DNA of 11,737 nt from Candidatus Bathyarchaeota archaeon (lineage in GTDB: Archaea > Thermoproteota > Bathyarchaeia > Bathyarchaeales > Bathycorpusculaceae). The stretch is from positions 1-11,737 of the forward strand of contig JAENXI010000016.1 of the NCBI GenBank assembly GCA_016649625.1, read 5' to 3'. Positions within the stretch are counted from its first letter, which is position 1. Every line of letters begins with the position of its first letter. Shown here piece after piece: positions 6,393 through 11,737 of this stretch. Made by a program: the position numbers and the translations under genes. The notes under the pieces were generated by a model that saw nothing but the letters and a program-made list of their open reading frames with translations, had not been told where the DNA came from and did no database searches.

Positions 6393-7301
6393 ATGGACTT
6401 AGCCAATTTCAAGGAAATATCAGGTCAACAAATTAAAGAACTAGTTGATAGTGGCATAAAAATTAAGAATAATCCTAAGAAGTACATGGAAGCGCTTAGT
6501 GGAAAGTCTTTAGGATTAATATTTCAAAAAACATCAACCAGAACAAGAGTAGCATTTGAGGTAGCTATGACCCAATTAGGTGGACATGCTTTGTTTATCG
6601 ATTGGAGAACAACAAATTTCACATTGGCAGATATTTATGATGAAAGTCAATATTTGTCTCGTAATGTTAATTGTATAATGGCTCGTGTACTCAAAAATTC
6701 TGATTTACAAAAAATGATTTTAGCTTCACAAGTACCAGTTATTAATGGATGTGACGAAAAATATCATCCTAGTCAAGTAATAGCTGATTTGATAACAATC
6801 AAGGAAAAAAAAGGAAAACTAGAAGGATTAAAAGTTGTTTTTGTTGGCATTCATAATAATGTTTGTAACTCGTTGATTGAAGGCTGTACAAAAACAGGAA
6901 TTGAATTGACCACAGTTACCCCAATAATAAATAAAAATGCACAAGATCAAGAATTGATGAAGACCGCAAAAAAAACTGGTTTGTGGAAAACCACTTTAAA
7001 CGTTCATGAAGCAATAGTTGACGCTGATTTTATTTATACAGACACTTGGATAGATATGGAGTTTTTCACCGATTCAAAATTTCATAGAGAAAAGGAGAAT
7101 CGTATAAAGATAATGAAAGATTATCAGATTAATACAGAATTAATAAGAGAAAATGGCGCATTTATTATGCATGATATGCCAATTCACCGTGGATATGAGA
7201 TATCAGAAGATATAATCGAACATCCACAATCAATTATTTATGTTCAGAGCGAAAATCGACTTTATTCTGCTAAAGCAATATTGTTAAAACTTATCGGATA
7301 A
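6393..7301 (+). CDS. Ornithine-carbamoyltransferase-like protein with altered substrate motifs
   Basis: The 302-residue protein belongs to the aspartate/ornithine carbamoyltransferase superfamily, which transfers the carbamoyl group of carbamoyl phosphate to an amine. The carbamoyl-phosphate domain is intact: STRTR at 48-52, QLGG at 61-64, LSRNVNCIMAR at 88-98 and VPVINGC at 114-120. HPSQ at 125-128 replaces the usual HPCQ, followed by the conserved ADLITIKE (131-138). In the second domain the ornithine-binding motifs differ: TDTWIDME (216-223) stands where OTC has D-x-W-x-SMG, and HDMP (260-263) stands for HCLP, losing the cysteine that contacts the ornithine side-chain amine. RGYEIS follows as in OTC. 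It may be an arginine-pathway ArgF variant or may use another amine. It stands alone on the plus strand behind a palindrome. Superfamily is certain; substrate is not. Confidence 0.85.
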   Translation: MDLANFKEISGQQIKELVDSGIKIKNNPKKYMEALSGKSLGLIFQKTSTRTRVAFEVAMTQLGGHALFIDWRTTNFTLADIYDESQYLSRNVNCIMARVLKNSDLQKMILASQVPVINGCDEKYHPSQVIADLITIKEKKGKLEGLKVVFVGIHNNVCNSLIEGCTKTGIELTTVTPIINKNAQDQELMKTAKKTGLWKTTLNVHEAIVDADFIYTDTWIDMEFFTDSKFHREKENRIKIMKDYQINTELIRENGAFIMHDMPIHRGYEISEDIIEHPQSIIYVQSENRLYSAKAILLKLIG

Positions 7302-7374
7302 ATCCTATAAAATATCAATATAGATAAACCTAGAAAATAGTTATCTCAAAAGAGAAAAACTTTGGGTGAATATT

Positions 7375-8280
7375 TTAACTCATAATCATTTGGACAAAGT
7401 TTTTTGGAATAAAAAAATCTAGATCTTCATATGTTTGTCCAACGCCAATAAACAGTATTGGTTTTTTAGTAACATAGGTAACACTTAATGCAGAGCCTCC
7501 TTTTACATCAGCATCAGCTTTTGTAAGTATGTTAGCATCTATGCCTATAGAATTATGAAATTCTTCAGCTTGCATAAAAGCATCATTTCCTATAAGTGAA
7601 TCCAATGTTAAAACGGTTAAATCAGGTGAAACAATTCGTTTAATTTTTGATAACTCATTCATCAAATTTTGGTTTGTTTGCATTCTACCTGCCGTATCAA
7701 TTAAAACCACATTAACACCATGAGCTCTAGCATGACTTATCGTGTCATACGCAACAGCCGCTGGATCACCACCATAATCATGTTTTATTACCCGCAAACC
7801 GAGACGTTTTCCATGTTCTTCTAATTGTTCAATTGAACCTGCTCTATATGTGTCGGCTGCAGCAAGAACAACTGTATAGCCTTTTTTCTTCAAAAAATTT
7901 GCGACTTTTGCAATAGTTGTAGTTTTACCTGTCCCATTTATACCAACAAAGAGTAAAACGAATGGTTCTTTTCTTTGTTTTTTCTCATCTATTCTATCTA
8001 GTAAATTAATGGTTTTTTCAGAAATCATAATTTCTAAAAGGACTTGCCTCAAATTATCTTCAACAAGACTTTTTCGATCGTCTAAACGTTTAATCTGAAG
8101 TCCTATTAGGCGGTTTTTTAAATTGTCACAGATTTTATCAACAACTTGGAATGCAACATCATTTTCAGCCAGACTCAGAGTAAAATCTGAAAGAATTGGA
8201 TCTAAACTCTCATTTGTAAGCTCAGTCTTAGTAACTTTGGTTACCAGGCCTTTAAGACCAGATTTGAGCCTATCAAACAT
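7375..8280 (-). CDS. ftsY: Signal recognition particle receptor FtsY
   Basis: FtsY is the membrane-associated GTPase that receives SRP-ribosome complexes and hands them to the SecYE channel. The 301 residues comprise an N domain (about 1-100) and the G domain: P-loop GINGTGKTTT at 113-122, DTYRAGSIEQL at 143-153, DTAGR at 195-199, TKAD at 253-256 and GVGQTYEDL at 279-287. Like many archaeal FtsY proteins it lacks the long acidic A domain of E. coli FtsY, so membrane contact would rest on the short basic N-terminal helix (MFDRLKSGLKGLVTKVTK). ATG at 8278-8280 is four bases after the prefoldin stop, with GAAGGA upstream. It is the last gene of the eS19 cluster and converges on the carbamoyltransferase gene. 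Confidence 0.97.
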   Translation of the reverse strand: MFDRLKSGLKGLVTKVTKTELTNESLDPILSDFTLSLAENDVAFQVVDKICDNLKNRLIGLQIKRLDDRKSLVEDNLRQVLLEIMISEKTINLLDRIDEKKQRKEPFVLLFVGINGTGKTTTIAKVANFLKKKGYTVVLAAADTYRAGSIEQLEEHGKRLGLRVIKHDYGGDPAAVAYDTISHARAHGVNVVLIDTAGRMQTNQNLMNELSKIKRIVSPDLTVLTLDSLIGNDAFMQAEEFHNSIGIDANILTKADADVKGGSALSVTYVTKKPILFIGVGQTYEDLDFFIPKNFVQMIMS

Positions 8281-8284
8281 TTTT

Positions 8285-8719
8285 TTATTGCTTTCCTTCT
8301 CGAACAGAGCTTAACAAGGTTTCCAATCGTTTTCTACCCGAATTAATTCGATCAACTATTTGAGCAAATTGTTGCTGAGCAGAAACCATCGTTTTTTGAA
8401 GTTCACTTAACCTATCTTTAACAATCTTTTTCGCTTCTGGAAGATTCTTTTCAACTGAAACTCCAGCACCCATCCCAACAACTACCTTATCAACATTTGT
8501 GAGCTTAACATTAATGTAAGAGCTACCACCTATGGGAACAAGAAGTTCAGCGTTATCCTTTTCATCTTTAATACCATCCAAGGTCATATTGGCATAAGCC
8601 AAATCGGTTTGAGCAGCATTCATCATATTGATTCTTTGCTGCAAAGATTCTGCGGTTTGTTCCAGTAAACGCAGTTCAACACTTAATTTTCTAAGTTCTT
8701 CTTGATTATTTTCAGTCAA
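8285..8719 (-). CDS. pfdA: Prefoldin subunit alpha
   Basis: Prefoldin is an alpha2-beta4 jellyfish-shaped chaperone that holds unfolded chains for the thermosome. The sequence has the alpha-class pattern: an N-terminal coiled coil (EELRKLSVELRLLEQTAES), two central beta hairpins (ELLVPIGGSSYINVKL and KVVVGMGAGVSVEK) and a long C-terminal coiled coil ending in basic residues. No ATG is available near the start. TTG at 8717-8719 (MTENNQEEL, 144 residues) has GGTGA eight bases upstream (8728-8732), inside the end of eL18a. TTG at 8737 or GTG at 8731 would add six or four residues and overlap eL18a, with no clear ribosome site. Family is firm; the start is a choice between these. Confidence 0.93.
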   Translation of the reverse strand: MTENNQEELRKLSVELRLLEQTAESLQQRINMMNAAQTDLAYANMTLDGIKDEKDNAELLVPIGGSSYINVKLTNVDKVVVGMGAGVSVEKNLPEAKKIVKDRLSELQKTMVSAQQQFAQIVDRINSGRKRLETLLSSVREGKQ

Positions 8720-8723
8720 AGGC

Positions 8724-8960
8724 TTATTCACCAGCAACTATTTTTTTCAGAATAGGATTTTCTATCTCATCAATGAAAATCTCTTCTACCGTTGAGATTT
8801 TAAGTTGAAACCTTTTCACTCTGTGTTTACTGCCAATTTCCGCGTAAACTTTCTCAATTGCATGCTCTGACTTTACAGCCAATAATTCTTTTGTAAATGG
8901 AGTCTTCAAGTTTGGCTTGTTTATTTCTCCGGTAACTCTAAAAAGCTTCAATTTACTCAT
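8724..8960 (-). CDS. rpl18a: Large ribosomal subunit protein eL18a (archaeal LX/L20e)
   Basis: This small archaeal/eukaryotic large-subunit protein has 78 residues from ATG 8958-8960: MSKLKLFRVTGEINKP at the start, then FTKELLAVKSEHAIEKVYAEIGSKHRVKR, typical of the LX family. A longer frame beginning at 8990 would add ten residues with no similarity (MRMQSMLCRT) inside aIF6, so I do not use it. The start overlaps the aIF6 stop by eight bases (ATGAGTAA), implying translational coupling. It lies between aIF6 and prefoldin alpha, its usual archaeal setting. Confidence 0.93.
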   Translation of the reverse strand: MSKLKLFRVTGEINKPNLKTPFTKELLAVKSEHAIEKVYAEIGSKHRVKRFQLKISTVEEIFIDEIENPILKKIVAGE

Positions 8961-9633
8961 CGTCCTGCACAACATCGATTGCATTCTCAATTATAAACAT
9001 CTCGGGTCCAGTTGTTAAAGATCCAACGACAGCAGCATGAGAATTGGCAATTAAACCCGTTCCAACGTAAGGAATTCCACAGTTTATTGTTGCTTTTTCA
9101 ACGGGAACTTTAAGAACATTTTCTAATAGATCTTTTTCTTCATCTGTAATTTTTGGATGAGCCAAAATTCCTTTATTTGTGGCTACTGCTAAAGATCCCA
9201 CATAGGGTAATCCCGCTATTTCTCCTGGAACAGCATCAACACCCAAACCTGAAGCAATTTGTTTTATTTCAGACTCAGAAAAGGTTGGATCAACAATTGC
9301 ACCATTATCGTTAGCAAGAACTATATTACCATACGCGGTTTTTTTCGTATCCATTATTGTAATGTCGCCATCAAAAAAAGATGTAATTAAGGATAGTTCC
9401 TCTTTTCTGATTGATTTAGGAAAAAGCATACCTTTTGAGTTTGCACAAACAAAAGCTCCCGCAAGGATAGAATTTGCTATTGAAGTGTGAACAAGTTTTA
9501 CGTTTAGCCATTTTGCCATTTCTTCAGCTTTATCTTGTGGAACCATTTTGGGAATTATAACTATCTTATCATTGGCCATTGAATAAACGCCAATACATAC
9601 GCTTCCAATAATACTTGACAAGTAAACAGCCAA
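8953..9633 (-). CDS. eif6: Translation initiation factor aIF6
   Basis: aIF6 binds the large subunit near uL14 and blocks premature joining of the small subunit. The 226 residues show the five-fold pentein repeats: IGVYSMANDKIVIIPK near the start, then repeated units such as SILAGAFVCANSKGMLFP, GNIVLANDNGAIVDP, VGSLAVATNKGILAHP and GTGLIANSHAAVVG. The start is TTG (9631-9633), three bases after the eL31 stop, with AAGGCGA upstream. The residues after it (AVYLSSIIGS) already match the family's first strand, so no downstream start fits. The end overlaps eL18a by eight bases. Confidence 0.95.
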   Translation of the reverse strand: MAVYLSSIIGSVCIGVYSMANDKIVIIPKMVPQDKAEEMAKWLNVKLVHTSIANSILAGAFVCANSKGMLFPKSIRKEELSLITSFFDGDITIMDTKKTAYGNIVLANDNGAIVDPTFSESEIKQIASGLGVDAVPGEIAGLPYVGSLAVATNKGILAHPKITDEEKDLLENVLKVPVEKATINCGIPYVGTGLIANSHAAVVGSLTTGPEMFIIENAIDVVQDDE

Positions 9634-9636
9634 GGC

Positions 9637-10125
9637 TTATTCGCCTTCAGCCAAAAATACTTTTACATTGCCCTCTTTATCTTTGGTTGCACGGATTCGA
9701 ATTTTTCTGGGAGGTTTTTTTATACTTCTACTCCAGACTTTCTCATTAACAGCGTTACTAATTGATAACGTGGGTAACTCGCCTTTTTCTTGTTCAGCTT
9801 GAGCACTTGAGTCTAGTTTCATGTGTCTTGAAACAAATTCACGAATAAGCGTCATTGCTCTAGGAGCCCTCTTCCTTTTAGGTCTAACTAATGCTCTTCC
9901 CAGAGGTATTGTATAGATTCTTTCCTCAACTATATCTTCGTCTTCATCTTTCTTTTTCTTTTTAGGAGATACAGTTTGAGGTTCTTCCTCTTCTTCATCA
10001 GTGGTTTCATCAGAGTCTTCTGCTAATAATTCTTCAATTTCATCCACTGGTTCTTTTTCTACAATATCTTCTTTTGGAGTATCTTTAACTTCTGTAGAAA
10101 TTTCTTCTTTGACTTCAGTATCCAT
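9637..10125 (-). CDS. rpl31e: Large ribosomal subunit protein eL31 with acidic N-terminal extension
   Basis: eL31 sits near the peptide exit tunnel, a docking area for SRP and the Sec channel. The conserved core is residues 68-162: EERIYTIPLGRALVRPKRKR, APRAMTLIREFVSRHMKL, then NAVNEKVWSRSIKKPPRKIR and VKVFLAEGE. Archaeal eL31 is normally about 80-95 residues; this one has 162. The first 67 residues form a low-complexity extension rich in Glu/Asp (DETTDEEEEEP at 39-49) with KKKKK at 55-59. A further short insert, about SSAQAEQEKGELPT, lies at 106-119. The ATG has AGGAG ten bases upstream overlapping the eL39 stop, and no ATG, GTG or TTG lies at the core boundary, so the extension looks genuinely translated. 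Confidence 0.93.
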   Translation of the reverse strand: MDTEVKEEISTEVKDTPKEDIVEKEPVDEIEELLAEDSDETTDEEEEEPQTVSPKKKKKDEDEDIVEERIYTIPLGRALVRPKRKRAPRAMTLIREFVSRHMKLDSSAQAEQEKGELPTLSISNAVNEKVWSRSIKKPPRKIRIRATKDKEGNVKVFLAEGE

Positions 10126-10138
10126 TATTTCTTCGCTC

Positions 10139-10297
10139 CTAAGGCTTTATTGTTCCTGTTCTCCAGTTTCTTCGTCGCTTGGGATTTGTTCTAACTTTCC
10201 CGCCGGTACGTACTATAACCCAGGTTGGAACAGCCTTGGATTCCTTGTTAGCTTTTCCTAATCTTCTTTTTTTAGCTGGAGGTTTAACTCGTGCCAT
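10139..10297 (-). CDS. rpl39e: Large ribosomal subunit protein eL39
   Basis: A 52-codon gene fits exactly between the PDCD5-family gene and eL31. It starts ATG at 10295-10297 (MARVKPPAKKRRLGKANKES) and continues KAVPTWVIVRTGGKVRTNPK, then RRRNWRTGTIKP before TAG at 10139-10141. Length, the very basic composition, the PTWVIVRT and NPKRRRNWR motifs and the position ahead of eL31 all match archaeal eL39, a tiny protein lining the peptide exit tunnel. It begins four bases after the TGA of the upstream gene, with AAGGATATGA as a ribosome site, and its stop abuts the AGGAG of eL31. It is easily lost to length cut-offs. Confidence 0.95.
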   Translation of the reverse strand: MARVKPPAKKRRLGKANKESKAVPTWVIVRTGGKVRTNPKRRRNWRTGTIKP

Positions 10298-10301
10298 GTT
10301 T

Positions 10302-10631
10302 TCATATCCTTCTTATTTTAGTTTCTCTCTTTTGAGATTGAAGTTGAATTAATATTTGTTTCAGTTGAGCGTCAGGTAAAGGTATTGGTAATTTGCCCGT
10401 TTGAGCTAACTGTATTAATTGAAGTTCTATGTGGTCAGTAAATTCAGGTTTTATCATTTTCAGGTTGGTTAGTCTCTGTCGCGCTTCAGGTGAGAGTATT
10501 TGTCGTAATAATGCTTGTTTTTGAGCATCTACCTGTTTGTTTGCTTGAGATTGATTTTGATCTCCGGTTGCTTGTTGCTGTAGCTCTGAAAGTCGCCTTC
10601 TGCGAAGGTTTTCAAGTTCATCATCAGACAT
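10302..10631 (-). CDS. PDCD5-family DNA-binding protein
   Basis: The 109 residues match the archaeal homologues of human PDCD5 (MTH1615 type), small helical proteins called DNA-binding; their cellular role in archaea is not well established. Seen: a charged N-terminal helix (DDELENLRRRRLSELQQQ), a Gln-rich linker (about 22-37), then the three-helix core with QALLRQILSPEARQRLTNLK, HIELQLIQLAQTGKLP and the closing DAQLKQILIQLQSQKRETKI. The ATG (10629-10631) follows the eS19 stop by one base (TGA G ATG). Its fixed place between eS19 and eL39 in archaea suggests a link with ribosome production, which is inference. Confidence 0.92.
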   Translation of the reverse strand: MSDDELENLRRRRLSELQQQATGDQNQSQANKQVDAQKQALLRQILSPEARQRLTNLKMIKPEFTDHIELQLIQLAQTGKLPIPLPDAQLKQILIQLQSQKRETKIRRI

Positions 10632-10632
10632 C

Positions 10633-11097
10633 TCATTCGCCTTGATATTTCTTGAGGGCTGGATTGACTTTCACAAGATCTTTGTACAGGTCTTCAGCTA
10701 CTTCTTTAACAAGTTTGCGTCCTTTTGGAGACATACTTCTACCTTTGGAAGCAACAATCTGAACCAAACCAGCACTTTCTAGTTGCTGGAGGACTTTTCT
10801 GATTATATTACCACTAGCCTTAACGGCGTGCTCTGGTTTAACGCCATTATCTTTTCGTCCTCCGTATTGACCACGAAGGTTTTCCAATCCTATTGGACCA
10901 TGAACATATACTTTGCGGAGCATTGAAGCGCTTCTAGTATACCACCAATCAGGATCTTGAGGTTGTTTTTCTACATGCATACCAGTTTTTGCAAAGATTG
11001 CCCAGGAGGTAGGTTGAACTTCTTCAACATTTTCCTTTAGGTATTTAGCTAGTTTATCGATAAATTTTGTAATTGGAACATCATATGGAGTTATCAA
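10633..11097 (-). CDS. rps19e: Small ribosomal subunit protein eS19
   Basis: eS19 lies in the head of the small subunit and is needed for its maturation. The 154 residues have the winged-helix family pattern: MITPYDVPITKFIDKLAKYL, then QDPDWWYTRSASMLRKVYVH at 47-66, GLENLRGQYGGRKDNGVKP at 70-88 and RKVLQQLESAGLV at 100-112. The start is TTG at 11095-11097, preceded by AGAGGAAAC on the minus strand; the YDVP that follows is the normal beginning of the family, so a downstream ATG (codon 40) is excluded. It opens the eight-gene run down to ftsY and stands behind a good TATA-like box. Confidence 0.95.
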   Translation of the reverse strand: MITPYDVPITKFIDKLAKYLKENVEEVQPTSWAIFAKTGMHVEKQPQDPDWWYTRSASMLRKVYVHGPIGLENLRGQYGGRKDNGVKPEHAVKASGNIIRKVLQQLESAGLVQIVASKGRSMSPKGRKLVKEVAEDLYKDLVKVNPALKKYQGE

Positions 11098-11142
11098 TAT
11101 GTTTGTTTCCTCTTGGTTTTTCCTTGCAGTAGATTCATTAAG

Positions 11143-11156
11143 CCAAATATAAAGAT
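11143..11156 (-). promoter_or_regulatory. TATA-like promoter of the eS19-ftsY run
   Basis: On the minus strand ATCTTTATATTTGG contains TTTATATT centred near 11149. Archaeal start sites lie about 25 bases downstream, here near 11123, leaving a leader of about 26 bases with AGAGG as ribosome site. All eight genes from eS19 to ftsY follow with overlaps or gaps of at most a few bases, so this is probably the main promoter of the run. Confidence 0.5.
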
Positions 11157-11227
11157 TATCCGGTAGTCTACAGGTATCTTAAGTGAGTTATACTATTAAT
11201 GTTTAAATATTTTAGTAGAACTATTCT

Positions 11228-11258
11228 CTATAAAGTAATTCTAAAATTTTTAAATATC
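11228..11258 (+). promoter_or_regulatory. TATA-like elements ahead of the pilin-like gene
   Basis: Two candidates lie on the plus strand: CTATAAAG (11229-11236) and TTTTTAAATATC (11247-11258). The first would start transcription near 11258. The second would start it around 11273-11280, almost on the ATG of the 24-codon ORF, making that ORF leaderless. The region is AT-rich throughout, so neither box is secure. Confidence 0.3.
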
Positions 11259-11272
11259 ACGATTGATTCAAG

Positions 11273-11347
11273 ATGACAAGTAGAACAATAAAGGATATTA
11301 AACTTCTTTGTTTGTGGCAAGAAAAATTGGTTAAAGATGGTAAATAA
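11273..11347 (+). CDS. Possible 24-residue leader ORF overlapping the pilin-like gene
   Basis: ATG at 11273-11275 opens a 24-codon frame (MTSRTIKDIKLLCLWQEKLV then KDGK) ending TAA at 11345-11347. Its last 11 bases overlap the start of the next gene. No ribosome site precedes it, but a TATA-like box 15-26 bases upstream would allow leaderless initiation. Since the following ATG has only a weak ribosome site, translation of this frame could deliver ribosomes to it. It may equally be a chance ORF. I recognise no family. Confidence 0.3.
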   Translation: MTSRTIKDIKLLCLWQEKLVKDGK

Positions 11348-11737
11348 TTTGGGTACTCCCAAAATCGGAAGATCAGATATTCTATTGGGAATTGTGGTTT
11401 TAGTAGCTATAATTATGGTGGTTGCGCTTTTCTTATCTCAAATTCAGGGGTTCTCAATAAATTCGAATGTGCCTAATGCAAAAACTCTTCAAATTAATGC
11501 GTTTGGAAAAGATCCAAGATTAGGTACACTCATTGTTTATGTTGAAAATATAGGAAGCGAATCAAGTGATATTATTTCGGAATATAGTTTTACTGTCAAT
11601 GACATAAATATTCCATTAACTGAAGATTCTATAGATAAAAAAATATTAGATCAACGACAAGTTGCCACAATCCATATTCCATTTAAAACATCTCCTAACA
11701 TACCATTAGTCGTAAAAATTATTGCAAATGGTACAAC
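11337..11737 (+). CDS. Membrane-anchored pilin-like/secreted protein (partial, 3' end missing)
   Basis: From ATG 11337-11339 the frame runs open off the right edge for 133 residues. It begins with a short polar segment containing Lys and Arg (NNLGTPKIGRSD), then one hydrophobic segment at about 15-34 (ILLGIVVLVAIIMVVALFLS). The rest reads as extracellular beta strands, with TLIVYVENIGSESSDI at 64-79 and ATIHIPFKT at 110-118. This layout is that of archaeal type IV pilin-like or FlaF/FlaG-like surface proteins, but I cannot identify a clear class III signal-peptide cleavage motif, so pilin, archaellum accessory protein or plain anchored protein all remain open. No in-frame ATG, GTG or TTG exists upstream before a stop at 11289. 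The gene is divergent from eS19. Confidence 0.7.
   Translation, partial: MVNNLGTPKIGRSDILLGIVVLVAIIMVVALFLSQIQGFSINSNVPNAKTLQINAFGKDPRLGTLIVYVENIGSESSDIISEYSFTVNDINIPLTEDSIDKKILDQRQVATIHIPFKTSPNIPLVVKIIANGT

Noticed and set aside
7322..7346. AGATAA...TTATCT inverted repeat between the carbamoyltransferase and ftsY genes as a terminator
   Set aside because: Only six A/T-rich pairs with a 13-base loop and no clear T-tract after it; likely chance. The 7302-7374 gap holds nothing else I can support.
8961..8990. Longer eL18a start at 8990
   Set aside because: The extra residues (MRMQSMLCRT) are not family-like and come from reading the aIF6 gene in another frame.
1..11737. tRNA or rRNA genes, CRISPR array, insertion sequence, attachment site, origin
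   Set aside because: I looked in the gaps (2517-2553, 5310-5462, 6306-6392, 7302-7374, 11098-11272) and found no cloverleaf, repeat array, transposase or terminal inverted repeats.

Overview
This AT-rich window is a stretch of archaeal chromosome. The evidence is a set of proteins found only in archaea and eukaryotes (eS19, PDCD5 family, eL39, eL31, aIF6, eL18a/LX, prefoldin alpha, GEK1-type D-aminoacyl-tRNA deacylase), archaeal FtsY/SecE/Spt5, tightly packed genes with frequent stop/start overlaps, TTG starts and TATA-like promoter elements. The HdrA-MvhD fusion beside a ribosomal cluster would fit a Bathyarchaeia-like or other TACK lineage, but that placement is inference; no rRNA gene is present to settle it.

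Layout. Positions 1-2516 (+): the last 22 codons of an unidentified gene, overlapping by ATGA a long HdrA protein with a C-terminal MvhD domain (electron transfer or flavin-based bifurcation). HdrA converges on uL10, with a small hairpin between the two. Positions 2554-5309 (-): secE, spt5/nusG, uL11, uL1 and uL10, the classic archaeal export/elongation/stalk cluster, but with no L12 gene after uL10. Positions 5463-6287 (-): dtdA. Positions 6393-7301 (+): an ornithine-carbamoyltransferase-like gene, divergent from dtdA across an 86-105 bp promoter region that carries a perfect 22-bp palindrome. Positions 7375-11097 (-): an eight-gene run transcribed eS19, PDCD5, eL39, eL31, aIF6, eL18a, prefoldin alpha, ftsY. 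The eL39 gene is only 52 codons long and easily missed. Positions 11273-11737 (+): a 24-codon ORF overlapping a truncated gene for a membrane-anchored pilin-like protein.

Most of the window is conserved housekeeping: ribosome assembly and maturation (eS19, eL39, eL31, eL18a, uL1, uL10, uL11, aIF6), nascent chain folding and targeting (prefoldin, FtsY, SecE), transcription elongation (Spt5) and tRNA proofreading (DtdA). I do not see a wholly new system. The points worth a second look are: a uL10 gene with no ATG, GTG or TTG start anywhere in its conserved N-terminus; the absence of L12 next to uL10; an acidic/lysine N-terminal extension on eL31; a carbamoyltransferase whose ornithine-binding motifs are altered; the palindrome before that gene; and the small overlapping ORF ahead of the pilin-like gene.
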